Shown: in pieces, positions 34,412 to 43,060 of the stretch | How the letters are laid out: every line of letters begins with the position of its first letter | Numbering within the stretch: position 1 is the first letter of the stretch | From: Rhizorhapis sp036570425 | GTDB lineage: Bacteria > Pseudomonadota > Alphaproteobacteria > Sphingomonadales > Sphingomonadaceae | DNA length: 64,000 nucleotides | NCBI GenBank assembly: GCA_036570425.1 | Contig: DATCYF010000018.1 | Location: forward strand, 186,001 to 250,000 | Reading direction: 5' to 3' | Program-made: the position numbers and the translations under genes | Notes under the pieces: model-generated | What the model saw: the letters and a program-made list of their open reading frames with translations, nothing else | What the model was told of the DNA's origin: nothing | The model's database searches: none

Positions 34412-37100
34412 CTTCAGCTTCCCCATATTGTTCCACAATGGCCCGCCATCGTTGGTCAACGCTTTGCCGCGCCTCCTCATAGCTTGCAAGCAGATCGTCC
34501 CAACTTTGGCAGCCGCAGGCGCGCGCCACCAGAGGGCGGGTGGCCTCGGCGGGTTCCTGAGCACCGGGGGCTGCCAGCCGCGACACAACCAAATAGCGGG
34601 TGAGCAGTTCATGCGCCCTGATAAGCTCTGGTGGCAACAGCCCCAACGCCACCAGGTCCGCCAGCGCATCGTCCAGGCGCGGCGCGAAGCCCGCATCATG
34701 AGTAAACTGGGTCACATGAATGAGGAACTCCAGATCGATAAGCCCGCCTCCCACCAGCTTGGCATCGAGCGGCCCTGAGGGTGGTTTGTGGCGGGCGATA
34801 TCACCCCGCATCTTCACAGCATCGCGAATGAAGGCGGGAAGATCGCGCGTCATGTGCAGCGTTTCGTCAATAATGGACTTCAGCGCACTGCGGCTGGCCG
34901 CTGATCCATAGACCGGCCGAGCCCGCGTCAAAGCCAGATGCTCCCAGGTCCAGGCCGCTTCCTTCTGATAACGCTCGAAACTATCGAACGAAACCGCCAG
35001 CAGCCCCTGAGCGCCGGAGGGGCGCAACCTTGTGTCGACTTCGTAAAGAGGGCCCGAAGCTGTCTGCACCGACATGGCATTGCTGATCCGCTGCACCAGC
35101 CGATTATAATATTGCGTGGCCCCCAACGGCCTGCGTCCGTCGGACTCTCCTGTAAAATCGCCGCTGAACAAATAGATGAGATCCAGGTCGGAGGCATGGG
35201 TGAGCGCTCCGCCACCAAGCCGGCCCAGCGCCAATATGGCAAGCTCGCTGCCCGGCACGCGGCCATGCTGCGTCTCGAACTCCCGGATAGTCGCGTCAGC
35301 CAGAGTCACCAGCGCCGCCTCGGCAATCCGTGCATAATCGACCGCTACGGCCAGTGGGTCGCGTCTTCCTTCAATGATCTGCACCCCCAGCGCGAAGCGA
35401 CGATCGCCCACTCTCTGCCGCACGCGGTCCAGCAGAATTTGATAATCCTCGCCGGGCTCCAGCACTGAAAACAGTCGTACGAGTTCGGGAACGTCCGGCT
35501 GCGGATCGAAAGCGGTCGCGTCGATCAGCCCGTCAAGTAACTCGGTTCGCTGCGCCAGCGCCTCAGCCAAGACAGGCGCATGGCTGAGTATCTCGCTGAG
35601 CATGGCTGTCAGCCCCGGCCGGGCTTCCAGCAACTTGAAAAAATTAATGGCGCTCGGCAGACGGCAAATCATCGTGTCGAGCCGATTGAGGGCTGCCGCG
35701 GGATCAGGGGCGCGGGCAATCGCTGCCATCAGTCCGGGCAACACGGCCTCCAATGCGGAGAGCGCCGCCTTGCTGCGCAGGGCCCGCACTGTTCCCCCGC
35801 GCCAATGGGCAACACGCGCCACGGGAGCCGTCGCGTCGGGGAAACCCATTGCCTCCATCTGCTCACCCAGTTTCACGGGGTCCTTCGACAATGTGCCGGA
35901 GGTTTCCGAGCCGATCAGCCCATCATAAATCGTGGCTGTGCGCTCGACATGCGGGCGCAGCAAGTCGAACAGGGCTTCGCTCCCGTCCAGCCCGTGCAGA
36001 CCTGCGACCAGCGCCAGCCCCTCCGCGCTTTTGGGCAGGTTATGGGTTTGCTGGTCCTCGACCATCTGTAACCTGTGCTCAATGGTCCGGAAAAGCACAT
36101 ATGCGGCGTCCAGGTCCGCCGCCACATCGCCGCTTATGATTCCTCCATCGCGCAAGGCAATGAGGGCGTCGCGGGTGCCCGGCGCGCGCAATTCGCTGTG
36201 GCGTCCGCCATGAATGAGTTGATGCACCTGAGCGAAGAATTCGACCTCCCGAATGCCGCCCCTGCCACGCTTCAGGTCATAGCCAGGCCCGAATGCCTGC
36301 CCTTGCGCATAATGGTCCCGGATGCGGCGAGAGATGTCGGTGATCTGGTCGATGGCGCTGAAATCCAGCGACCGCCGCCAAACGAACGGCCGGATGGAAC
36401 GAAGGAAATCCTCGCCCAATCCCTTGTCCCCCGCAGCCGCGCGGGCGCGAATGAAGGCCGCCTGTTCCCAGCCAAGCGCGGTCGATTCATAATAGGAAAT
36501 GGCCGCGTCCACAGGCAACACAATCGGGGTCGCTTCAGGGGATGGCCGCAAGCGCAAATCGACGCGAAACACATAACCGTCGCCGTCGCGGGCGCTCAAC
36601 AATTCGACGACGCGCCGGCCGATCCGCTGGGCTGCGTCGATCGGATCTTCCCGCGCGCGGCGCGGCAGGGTCTCAGGATCGAAGAGGAAGATCGGATCGA
36701 TGTCCGAACTGTAGTTCAATTCACGGCTGCCATGCTTGCCAAGCGCGATCACGGCAAATCCGCGCGGTTCGGCGTCAGGCACACGCTCCGCAAAGGCCGT
36801 CGCAATGGCTTCGTCCAGCGCAGTGTCTGCAAAGTCGGACAGAGTACGCGTAACGCGGTTCAAATCCCATGCGCCGGAAAGATCCGCTATCGCCGTGACA
36901 AGGGCAATGGCGTTGCGCCGCCACCGGAGCGCCTGCCCTGTGCCCGCAGCACCTTCGCCAGCAGCCTGAGCAAGTGCATAAGCCTCCTCGACTCTTCCGG
37001 ACTCCAGCAAGCCTGATATCTGCGGATTCCGTTCGATCGTCCGCGCCAGAAATCCTGAAAACGCCCGCGCGCGGGCCAGCGCTGACGAAACATCATTCAT
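34401..37100 (-). CDS. glnE: Bifunctional glutamine synthetase adenylyltransferase/adenylyl-removing enzyme
   Basis: 899 residues; somewhat shorter than the E. coli enzyme (about 945). Two nucleotidyltransferase domains: the N-terminal one with GKHGSRELNYSSDIDPIFL, which removes AMP, and the C-terminal one with GRLGGGALTHASDLDLIYL, which adds it. Each is followed by a helical domain. Controls glutamine synthetase activity in response to PII. The three-gene group glnE-bcp-DUF455 overlaps end to start. Confidence 0.96.
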   Translation of the reverse strand: MNDVSSALARARAFSGFLARTIERNPQISGLLESGRVEEAYALAQAAGEGAAGTGQALRWRRNAIALVTAIADLSGAWDLNRVTRTLSDFADTALDEAIATAFAERVPDAEPRGFAVIALGKHGSRELNYSSDIDPIFLFDPETLPRRAREDPIDAAQRIGRRVVELLSARDGDGYVFRVDLRLRPSPEATPIVLPVDAAISYYESTALGWEQAAFIRARAAAGDKGLGEDFLRSIRPFVWRRSLDFSAIDQITDISRRIRDHYAQGQAFGPGYDLKRGRGGIREVEFFAQVHQLIHGGRHSELRAPGTRDALIALRDGGIISGDVAADLDAAYVLFRTIEHRLQMVEDQQTHNLPKSAEGLALVAGLHGLDGSEALFDLLRPHVERTATIYDGLIGSETSGTLSKDPVKLGEQMEAMGFPDATAPVARVAHWRGGTVRALRSKAALSALEAVLPGLMAAIARAPDPAAALNRLDTMICRLPSAINFFKLLEARPGLTAMLSEILSHAPVLAEALAQRTELLDGLIDATAFDPQPDVPELVRLFSVLEPGEDYQILLDRVRQRVGDRRFALGVQIIEGRRDPLAVAVDYARIAEAALVTLADATIREFETQHGRVPGSELAILALGRLGGGALTHASDLDLIYLFSGDFTGESDGRRPLGATQYYNRLVQRISNAMSVQTASGPLYEVDTRLRPSGAQGLLAVSFDSFERYQKEAAWTWEHLALTRARPVYGSAASRSALKSIIDETLHMTRDLPAFIRDAVKMRGDIARHKPPSGPLDAKLVGGGLIDLEFLIHVTQFTHDAGFAPRLDDALADLVALGLLPPELIRAHELLTRYLVVSRLAAPGAQEPAEATRPLVARACGCQSWDDLLASYEEARQSVDQRWRAIVEQYGEAEDGE

Positions 37101-37167
37101 GCGCCATCATCCCGCTTTGCTGCCCACATATGTTATTTTCGCCTTTATTCGCCTGCAAAAATTTGAA

Positions 37168-37192
37168 GAAACTTTTCCACCGAATTTTCGTT
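37168..37192 (+). promoter_or_regulatory. EcfG-type promoter of the orphan NepR paralogue
   Basis: GAAAC at 37168-37172, a 16-base spacer and CGTT at 37189-37192: one mismatch from the EcfG consensus GGAAC-N16/17-CGTT. The ATG begins 8 bases after CGTT, so the mRNA would be leaderless or nearly so. Confidence 0.55.
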
Positions 37193-37200
37193 AGTAAGCC

Positions 37201-37389
37201 ATGTCCACACCAAACAAAAGTTTAAGCACGGGTTGCACAGAGGACGGAAACCAATATTTCGCGGTGCGTCGGCCGCCGATCCATGAGGGCGTCGGCCGCG
37301 CATTGCGTGCAGCTTATCAGGATCAGGAAACTGCTACGCCATTGGATATGACGGAACTGATAGGCAAGCTGGATCGGATCGAGCTTTAA
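37201..37389 (+). CDS. NepR-family anti-sigma factor paralogue (second copy)
   Basis: 62 residues. VGRALRAAYQDQETATPLDMTELIGKLD lines up with the NepR at 39523 (VGGALRSVYQ ... MLDLLNKLA) over both helices of the NepR fold. NepR binds sigma EcfG and is displaced by phosphorylated PhyR. Sphingomonads are known to have additional NepR copies. There is no Shine-Dalgarno. It converges with ecfG, 31 bp between stops. Confidence 0.8.
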   Translation: MSTPNKSLSTGCTEDGNQYFAVRRPPIHEGVGRALRAAYQDQETATPLDMTELIGKLDRIEL

Positions 37390-37420
37390 TAAACCGCCCT
37401 GGCGATCAGCATCTGCGCCT

Positions 37421-38071
37421 TTATCGGCCTTGGCTGAGGCGGTCGACGTCGTCCATGATTTCGCTCAGCGCACCGTGTTCGCTGGTCGGCGTGGTGCGGC
37501 GTGAAGGGATAGCGCCCTCTTCCAATATATGCTCCAGCGCCGCCCGCCCGCGGGCGACGCGGCTCTTGATCGTACCGACGGCGACGTCGCAGATTTCGGC
37601 CGCCTCCTCATAGGCGAAGCCGCCTGCTCCGACCAGGATCAGGGCCTCGCGCTGGGATTGGGGCAATTCCATGAGCGCCCGTTGCATATCGGATAATTCG
37701 ACTTGCTTGTCCTGCCCTGCCGGGGCGGCCAAAAGCCGGTCGGCGGCAAGATCGTCCCATTCTCCTCGAAAGCGGGACCGCCGCATTTGCGAAAGATAAT
37801 AGTTGCGCAGAATGATAAACGTCCACGCGCGCATGTTGGTGCCAGCCTGAAACCGCTCACGCGCTGCCCAAGCCTTGAGTAGTGTTTCCTGCACCAAATC
37901 ATCGGCAACATCGCGGTTGCCCGAAAGAGAGCGTCCAAAGGCGCGCAAATGAGGAATGACTTCCCCTAACTGCTTTTTGAACTCGGCATCGGACAAACTC
38001 GTCCGATCCCTCGGGTCCTCCGCGATCTCCGGCATATCGGCCCGGGAAGTAGGGGAATGGTCGTCCATCAT
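37421..38071 (-). CDS. ecfG: ECF sigma factor of the general stress response (EcfG)
   Basis: 216 residues. Region 2 has FGRSLSGNRDVADDLVQETLLKAW and NMRAWTFIILRNYYLSQMR; region 4 has LPQSQREALILVGAGGFAYEEAAEI and GTIKSRVARGR. This is the EcfG (ECF15) pattern. The start could be either of two adjacent ATGs (38071, 38068). It probably follows the small membrane gene upstream on the same transcript; a 7-bp hairpin (about 38169-38190, no T-run) lies between them. Confidence 0.95.
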   Translation of the reverse strand: MMDDHSPTSRADMPEIAEDPRDRTSLSDAEFKKQLGEVIPHLRAFGRSLSGNRDVADDLVQETLLKAWAARERFQAGTNMRAWTFIILRNYYLSQMRRSRFRGEWDDLAADRLLAAPAGQDKQVELSDMQRALMELPQSQREALILVGAGGFAYEEAAEICDVAVGTIKSRVARGRAALEHILEEGAIPSRRTTPTSEHGALSEIMDDVDRLSQGR

Positions 38072-38198
38072 TCGGCTGGCCCCCTCTTAACGTCACGCGT
38101 ATGGTACACTGGCCCACACTTCTTGTAAAACAAGATCATTGCCTTCCGAAAATTGATGACTTTTGCGGGTCCGCTGAAAACGGCGGACCTGCGCTGCC

Positions 38199-38330
38199 TT
38201 ACAAAATGACCACCAGAGCCAATGCAATAACCGCCAATAAGGTGGAAATTGCCAGGACATAACGCCCCACATGCGGAGTGCTTCCCGCGCGGGCCTCGGT
38301 CTTGTTCAAATGAGGCGTGGGTTCCTGCAA
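38199..38330 (-). CDS. 43-residue single-pass membrane protein behind an EcfG promoter
   Basis: Reading on the minus strand from TTG 38330 to TAA 38199: an N-terminal polar part with HLNKTEARAGSTPH, then a hydrophobic helix VLAISTLLAVIALALVVIL to the C-terminus. An AGGGAG Shine-Dalgarno lies 8 bases before the TTG, and a perfect EcfG promoter ends about 30 bp upstream of the start. Too short for most gene callers. Placed between phyR and ecfG. No homologue is recognised. It may be a stress-induced small membrane protein. Confidence 0.65.
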   Translation of the reverse strand: MQEPTPHLNKTEARAGSTPHVGRYVLAISTLLAVIALALVVIL

Positions 38331-38360
38331 CGATCATCTCCCTTTTTTGTCCTGTTAAAC

Positions 38361-38385
38361 AACGCCGGCCTTGGGAGAGTGTTCC
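38361..38385 (-). promoter_or_regulatory. EcfG-dependent promoter (perfect GGAAC-N16-CGTT)
   Basis: On the minus strand GGAAC (38385-38381), a 16-base spacer, then CGTT (38364-38361). This is the exact general-stress consensus. It directs transcription toward the small membrane gene and ecfG, implying positive autoregulation of ecfG. Confidence 0.8.
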
Positions 38386-38410
38386 AATTATGAACAAAAA
38401 CTAACCCATA

Positions 38411-39211
38411 TTATGCCGGCGCGGTCGCTTCATCGAAGAACAAAGCCTGGGAAATCGCCGCCTTTACCGTCGAGCGCTGGAACGGTTTGGTGATGAGGAA
38501 CGTCGGCTCTGGCCGTTCGCCGGTCAGCAGCCGTTCGGGGAAAGCGGTGATGAAGATGACTGGCACCGAAAATTCTGCCAATATGTCCTTGACCGCATCG
38601 ATCCCGCTGCTGTCATCGGCAAGCTGAATGTCAGCCAGCACCAGGCCCGGCCGCTCCGCCATGGCTTCGCGCACGGCTTCATCCCGTGTCACCGCAACCG
38701 CCGTCACCTCATGGCCCAGATCCCGCACGATGGTTTCCAGGTCCATCGCAATGATTGGCTCATCTTCAATGATCAGCACCTTGGCGCGGGTTTGCGCCTC
38801 GATTTCCCGTAACGCATCCTGCACAAGATCACTCACGGCACTCTCCGATGTTCCTATCAAATAAGCAGTATCTTCCGGCGTAAAGCCTTCCATCGCCGTT
38901 AGCAGCAGGGCCTGACGGGACAGCGGCGTAATGCGGGAAAGGCGCGCGCGCGCCACCTGCTCATGTGGAGCGACATCAGAATCCGACGATTGCCGGCCAT
39001 CATCGATATTGGCGGATCCCCAAATGGCGTGGAACGTTCTGTACAGTCCAAGCCGGGGATCGATTTCCCTGGGGAATTGCTCTGGTGCCGCGACAATCGC
39101 TTCCAGCGTAGCGCGCACATAGGCATCGCCATGAGTCTGGCTGCCGGTAAGAGCGCGGCCATAGCGGCGCAGGAAGGGAAGATGAGGCTGTAATTGCTGG
39201 CCTAGCGACAT
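38411..39211 (-). CDS. phyR: General stress response regulator PhyR
   Basis: 266 residues. The N-terminal sigma-factor-like domain (1-about 135) includes PHLPFLRRYGRALTGSQTHGD and LSRITPLSRQALLLTAMEGF. A CheY-type receiver follows (KVLIIEDEPIIAMDLE; phosphoacceptor Asp194 in VLADIQLA; FITKPF-like FLITKPFQRS). Phosphorylated PhyR binds NepR and frees EcfG. The correct start is ATG 39211, which gives the family length; the longer open frame upstream is intergenic. Confidence 0.96.
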   Translation of the reverse strand: MSLGQQLQPHLPFLRRYGRALTGSQTHGDAYVRATLEAIVAAPEQFPREIDPRLGLYRTFHAIWGSANIDDGRQSSDSDVAPHEQVARARLSRITPLSRQALLLTAMEGFTPEDTAYLIGTSESAVSDLVQDALREIEAQTRAKVLIIEDEPIIAMDLETIVRDLGHEVTAVAVTRDEAVREAMAERPGLVLADIQLADDSSGIDAVKDILAEFSVPVIFITAFPERLLTGERPEPTFLITKPFQRSTVKAAISQALFFDEATAPA

Positions 39212-39347
39212 TCGGATCACACTCCATTCGGAACAGGTCTTGCCGGAAACCGCCAAGGTGGAACGGGACAGACAAGTTTGCAATCCCCACCTCGACAGCG
39301 ATCGGTCCTTCCGGCGTGAAGCAACGTCGAAAAAACCGATTCTCAAG

Positions 39348-39372
39348 GGAACAAACGAAACGGGCAAATGTT
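39348..39372 (+). promoter_or_regulatory. Candidate EcfG promoter of nepR
   Basis: GGAAC at 39348-39352, a 16-base spacer and TGTT at 39369-39372: one base from the -10 consensus CGTT. It is the best match in the 311-bp phyR-nepR gap. Two other GGAAC boxes (39230, 39260) have no -10 partner. The gap otherwise shows no recognisable element. Confidence 0.5.
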
Positions 39373-39522
39373 TCACAGGCGATTTGGAAAATTAGATTTG
39401 CGTTGCAGGCCTGCGATCTGCAAGAATGGCAAACTGAAAACCAAGGATCGCACAGGACACAGCACCGGAAAAAGGGACTGGAATTGGCATCTGTAAACCA
39501 AGGGTCGAAGCAGGTTGCAGAC

Positions 39523-39774
39523 ATGAGCGGCAATAGCCCGAACGACACCTCCACGGGCAAGACGTCCGCGAACAAAACATCCACGCCATCCGGCTCTGCA
39601 GGATCAGAGTCCGGCGCGCCCGCAGCTGAGGGCAGCGGTTCCAAACCGGACGCCGGTTCGCCGTCTCCCCTGAACGACAGCAATGTCGGCGGCGCGCTTC
39701 GGTCCGTTTATCAACAGACGATCAATGAAGACATTCCCGCCGAAATGCTGGATCTGCTCAATAAGCTAGCGTAA
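39523..39774 (+). CDS. nepR: Anti-sigma factor NepR
   Basis: 83 residues from ATG 39523. The N-terminal 45 are Ser/Gly/Pro-rich and probably disordered; the C-terminal part carries the NepR helices (VGGALRSVYQQTINEDIPAE, MLDLLNKLA). An in-frame TTG at 39484 (AAGGG upstream) would add 13 residues. It sequesters EcfG until PhyR-P binds it. Divergent from phyR, and 4 bp before the kinase-like gene. Confidence 0.9.
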   Translation: MSGNSPNDTSTGKTSANKTSTPSGSAGSESGAPAAEGSGSKPDAGSPSPLNDSNVGGALRSVYQQTINEDIPAEMLDLLNKLA

Positions 39775-39778
39775 TCAG

Positions 39779-41386
39779 ATGACCGGCGCGCTGACGCCCG
39801 TTCCCAACAACAATCCGGCTTCTCAGGGGCAGGAATCCGGCCCTTCAACGGGCGTCAAGATGTTCCTTATTCTGACGCTCGCGCTTCTGCCGCTTGGTCT
39901 GATCGCTCTTTTTGCCTCGCTCCAGGCCAGCCGAACAGCCGATCTGGAAAAGGCTGCTCTCCTCAATGTCGCGGCGAATGAAAGCGCCCGCAAGCTGGTC
40001 GCCGGAATAGCGGCAGACCGTTCGGCGCTTCGGCTGGTTGTCAATACATTGGCTGAAAATCCCAACAGGACGGACCTATGCCAGCGCGCGGATGAGATAT
40101 TGCGCAATCGCGGTGATACCGTGGAATTCGTGGTGTACCAACGCGGGCGCGAACAGCCGCTCTGCGCCTCCGTCAAAGCTTTATCTCTCGGTCTGCCCGC
40201 TGCTCAGCGTTTCCGCACCGAACCCGCTACCATTCTGCCGGACCGGAAAGCCTTGGTCGTGCGGACGGCGAGCAATGGCGGTCAACTCATGGCCATAGCC
40301 ATTTACAGCCTTCCGCATCTCGACCGAATCACAAGCCCCGAAACAGCCCTGCAAAGCTACCGCATCGCTCTTCAGAAGGATGGCGTGACGCTGGATCTGG
40401 GCGGAACGCTGAGCGCTGCCACGAAAGATCGCCTTGACCGTGTCAGCGTTCCCGTCGGCAATACGGGAATCATGCTGATGCTGCGCGTCAAGGATGCGCC
40501 CGTCAATGTGGCCAGGAGCCTGTCGGTATTCCTTCCGCTGCTGATGTGGATCGCTGCCGCCGCCATCGGTTGGTTCGTGGTGAATCGGCTGCTCATCCAT
40601 CCGCTGATTCAGCTCCGCCGCCTGGTATCGGACTATCACCCGGGCGAAGTGCTGGAGCCATTACGCAAAATGCCCACGCCTGCACAGGAAATCCGCGATC
40701 TGGGCCAGACCTTCCGCCTCATCACCCAGACTATCGCAGCGCACGAGGCGGAGCTCGCCGCTGGTCTGGAAAGACAAACCCGCCTGACGCGGGAAGTTCA
40801 TCATCGGGTCAAGAACAACCTTCAGATTATTGCCAGCCTGATCAACCTGCACAGCCGTTCGGCACCAACGCAGGAGGCGGTGGACGCATATATCTCCATT
40901 CAGCGCCGGGTGGACGCATTATCGGTCGTTCATCGCAACCATTATGCAGAATTGGAGGTGCATCCCGGCATCGGGGTTCGATCCTTGATCAGCGAACTTT
41001 CCGTTTCCCTGCGCGGAAGCATGCCGGAGGACGCGCCGAATGTGGCTATTCACGTTCAGAGCGATCATCTTTTCGTGAGCCAGGATGTGGCCGTACCGGT
41101 CGCCTTCCTTATCACCGAGCTGGTGGAATTGGCGACATTGATCAACCCTCACGCAATCATGCATATCTCTGCCGGCGGTAGCGCAGCAGTGGAATCTCAG
41201 CCGACGCCACATCGGGCGACGCTGCGTGTTCAATCCGAAGCGCTGGTCGCGTCGCCGGCAATGAGTGACTATCTCCACCACCGTTTTGGCCGAATACTTA
41301 CCGGCCTCTCTCGACAGCTTCGTGCCCCCCTTGAGCATGACGTTCAAAAGGGCGAATATGCGATTGCCATCGCTTTATGCGATTAG
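39779..41386 (+). CDS. phyP: Membrane histidine kinase-like protein of the general stress response (PhyP-like)
   Basis: 535 residues. Transmembrane segments at about 28-50 and 248-267 enclose a periplasmic sensor of about 200 residues; a HAMP-like linker (about 270-325) follows. The HisKA_2 H-box is EVHHRVKNNLQIIASL (His341/342). The ATPase domain is degenerate: the N-box region reads ITELVELATLI without the usual NAxKHA, and no DxGxG G1 box is found. In Sphingomonas Fr1, PhyP beside phyR acts as a PhyR phosphatase and negative regulator, so a phosphatase role is favoured here. Confidence 0.85.
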   Translation: MTGALTPVPNNNPASQGQESGPSTGVKMFLILTLALLPLGLIALFASLQASRTADLEKAALLNVAANESARKLVAGIAADRSALRLVVNTLAENPNRTDLCQRADEILRNRGDTVEFVVYQRGREQPLCASVKALSLGLPAAQRFRTEPATILPDRKALVVRTASNGGQLMAIAIYSLPHLDRITSPETALQSYRIALQKDGVTLDLGGTLSAATKDRLDRVSVPVGNTGIMLMLRVKDAPVNVARSLSVFLPLLMWIAAAAIGWFVVNRLLIHPLIQLRRLVSDYHPGEVLEPLRKMPTPAQEIRDLGQTFRLITQTIAAHEAELAAGLERQTRLTREVHHRVKNNLQIIASLINLHSRSAPTQEAVDAYISIQRRVDALSVVHRNHYAELEVHPGIGVRSLISELSVSLRGSMPEDAPNVAIHVQSDHLFVSQDVAVPVAFLITELVELATLINPHAIMHISAGGSAAVESQPTPHRATLRVQSEALVASPAMSDYLHHRFGRILTGLSRQLRAPLEHDVQKGEYAIAIALCD

Positions 41387-41407
41387 AGGACACGCATTGC
41401 TCTGCGC

Positions 41408-42538
41408 TCAATTCTTGCGGTAATCCGCCCTAAATCGGCTGGCGAACGACGCAAACCGGCCTTCCGCGATGCTGGCGCGAATCCCGGCCATGAGTTGCTG
41501 ATAGAAGCTGATATTATGCTGGGTCATCAACATAGCACCCAATATTTCCCCCGCTTTCACCAGATGATGCAGGTAAGCGCGGCTCCAGGTCCCGCATACG
41601 GGGCAGCCGCACCGTTCATCAAGCGGCCCCTTGTCCTCGGCAAAGCGGGCATTGCGGATGTTCAGCGGTCCGCTCCAGGTAAAGGCCTGCCCGTTGCGTC
41701 CGCTGCGCGTCGGCAGCACGCAATCGAACATGTCGATCCCGCGTTCGACCGCACCGACAATGTCGTCAGGCTTGCCCACGCCCATCAGGTAACGGGGCTT
41801 GTCGGCGGGCAGCATGTCAGGCGCGAAATCCAGCGTGGCGAACATTGCCTCCTGCCCCTCGCCCACTGCAAGGCCGCCGACAGCATAGCCATCGAAGCCG
41901 ATATCTATCAGCCTGTCCGCTGAAACACGGCGCAATCCCTCGTCAAGCGCGCCTTGCTGAATACCGAAGAGCGCCGCACGCTCGGCATGGCTTCCGCCGC
42001 CGTCGAAGGCGTCCCGCGAGCGCTTGGCCCATCGCATGGAGCGCTCCATCGAAGCGGCCGCTTCATCATGCGTCGCGGCATTTTTCGTGCATTCATCGAA
42101 AGCCATGACGATGTCGGAGTCCAATAGCCGTTGGATCTCCATCGACCGTTCCGAGGTCAGCAAATGCTTCGATCCGTCGATATGGCTCGAAAAAGCGACT
42201 CCATTCTCGCTCATTTTCGTAAGCGCCGACAGGCTCATCACCTGATAGCCACCGCTGTCAGTCAGTATCGGACGCCGCCATCCCATGAAATCGTGCAGGC
42301 CGCCCAGCCGATCGATCCGTTCCGCACCGGGGCGAAGCATCAGATGATAAGTGTTGCCCAGGATGATGTCCGCGCCGGTCGCCTGCACTTCCTCCGGACG
42401 CATCGCCTTCACGGTTGCTGCGGTTCCGACAGGCATGAAGGCAGGCGTGCGGATATTGCCCCGTTGCATCGTGATCGCGCCGGTGCGCGCTTTGCCGTCT
42501 GTCGCGGAAATGGAAAAAGAGAATCTGGGAGAGGCCAT
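41408..42538 (-). CDS. tgt: Queuine tRNA-ribosyltransferase
   Basis: 376 residues. MPVGTAATVKAM and the catalytic region LTDSGGYQVMSL are at the N-terminus, with the nucleophile Asp in DCVLPTRSGRNGQAF. The zinc site is CGCPVC with a following His in HHLVKAGE. Swaps G34 of tRNAs with GUN anticodons for the queuosine precursor. queA lies 3.6 kb away on the same strand, so both queuosine steps are in the window. Confidence 0.97.
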   Translation of the reverse strand: MASPRFSFSISATDGKARTGAITMQRGNIRTPAFMPVGTAATVKAMRPEEVQATGADIILGNTYHLMLRPGAERIDRLGGLHDFMGWRRPILTDSGGYQVMSLSALTKMSENGVAFSSHIDGSKHLLTSERSMEIQRLLDSDIVMAFDECTKNAATHDEAAASMERSMRWAKRSRDAFDGGGSHAERAALFGIQQGALDEGLRRVSADRLIDIGFDGYAVGGLAVGEGQEAMFATLDFAPDMLPADKPRYLMGVGKPDDIVGAVERGIDMFDCVLPTRSGRNGQAFTWSGPLNIRNARFAEDKGPLDERCGCPVCGTWSRAYLHHLVKAGEILGAMLMTQHNISFYQQLMAGIRASIAEGRFASFASRFRADYRKN

Positions 42539-42687
42539 TTCAGCCCTCTTAATTTCGGTGGGCGGCAGGTCAAATCCTATTGATCGGATGCGCGGACCTC
42601 AACCATGAAGGCGGCGCTCGAAAATGGACAATTCCGCCAGTGGTCGCCGCGTCTTGCAATCATGCTTTACAAATAAATAATCTTTAA

Positions 42688-42999
42688 TTACACGGCCTTG
42701 GTCGCAGCAGGGGGGCCTGCATCGATTGACCCTTGAAAATAGATAAGCCTGCCGCCGCAGTTGAATTCATTCAGCCGGCGATAGTGACCGATGAAGATTT
42801 CCGTGCCGGCAGACATGGTCAGCGGCCACGGACACCCATCGGATGTGTGTAAGATCAGTGCAATGCGCCCGTCGTTCTGCCTGCCTTCAGCCATGTGGGA
42901 AGCATTAGACCGGGCACTCTTAAAAAATGGTTTTGGCGCGGCGTCCGGTCGTCCTGGCCATGCCTGGCTGAACCATGCTTTGGCTTCGATTGCGTTCAT
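42688..42999 (-). CDS. Hypothetical protein, 103 residues
   Basis: Not recognised. It opens MNAIEAKAWFSQAWPG and has a compact region (GRIALILHTSDGCPWPL, GTEIFIGHYRRLNEF). No signal peptide, membrane segment or clear domain. No Shine-Dalgarno at ATG 42999, and an overlapping plus-strand frame (42791-43018) is also open. The surrounding DNA (42650-42690) is AT-rich. Weakly supported. Confidence 0.4.
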   Translation of the reverse strand: MNAIEAKAWFSQAWPGRPDAAPKPFFKSARSNASHMAEGRQNDGRIALILHTSDGCPWPLTMSAGTEIFIGHYRRLNEFNCGGRLIYFQGSIDAGPPAATKAV

Positions 43000-43060
43000 G
43001 AAGTCACAGAATTGGTAAAAAAATAGTTAACGACCCGTTACGAAGGGAAGAACAGTTGCC

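Noticed and set aside
38169..38190. Hairpin between the small membrane gene and ecfG as a terminator
   Set aside because: The 7-bp stem is good but no T-run follows on either strand, so I treat the two genes as possibly co-transcribed.
42791..43018. 75-residue plus-strand frame overlapping the hypothetical minus-strand gene
   Set aside because: No Shine-Dalgarno or domain; the minus-strand frame is longer and I kept only that, at low confidence.
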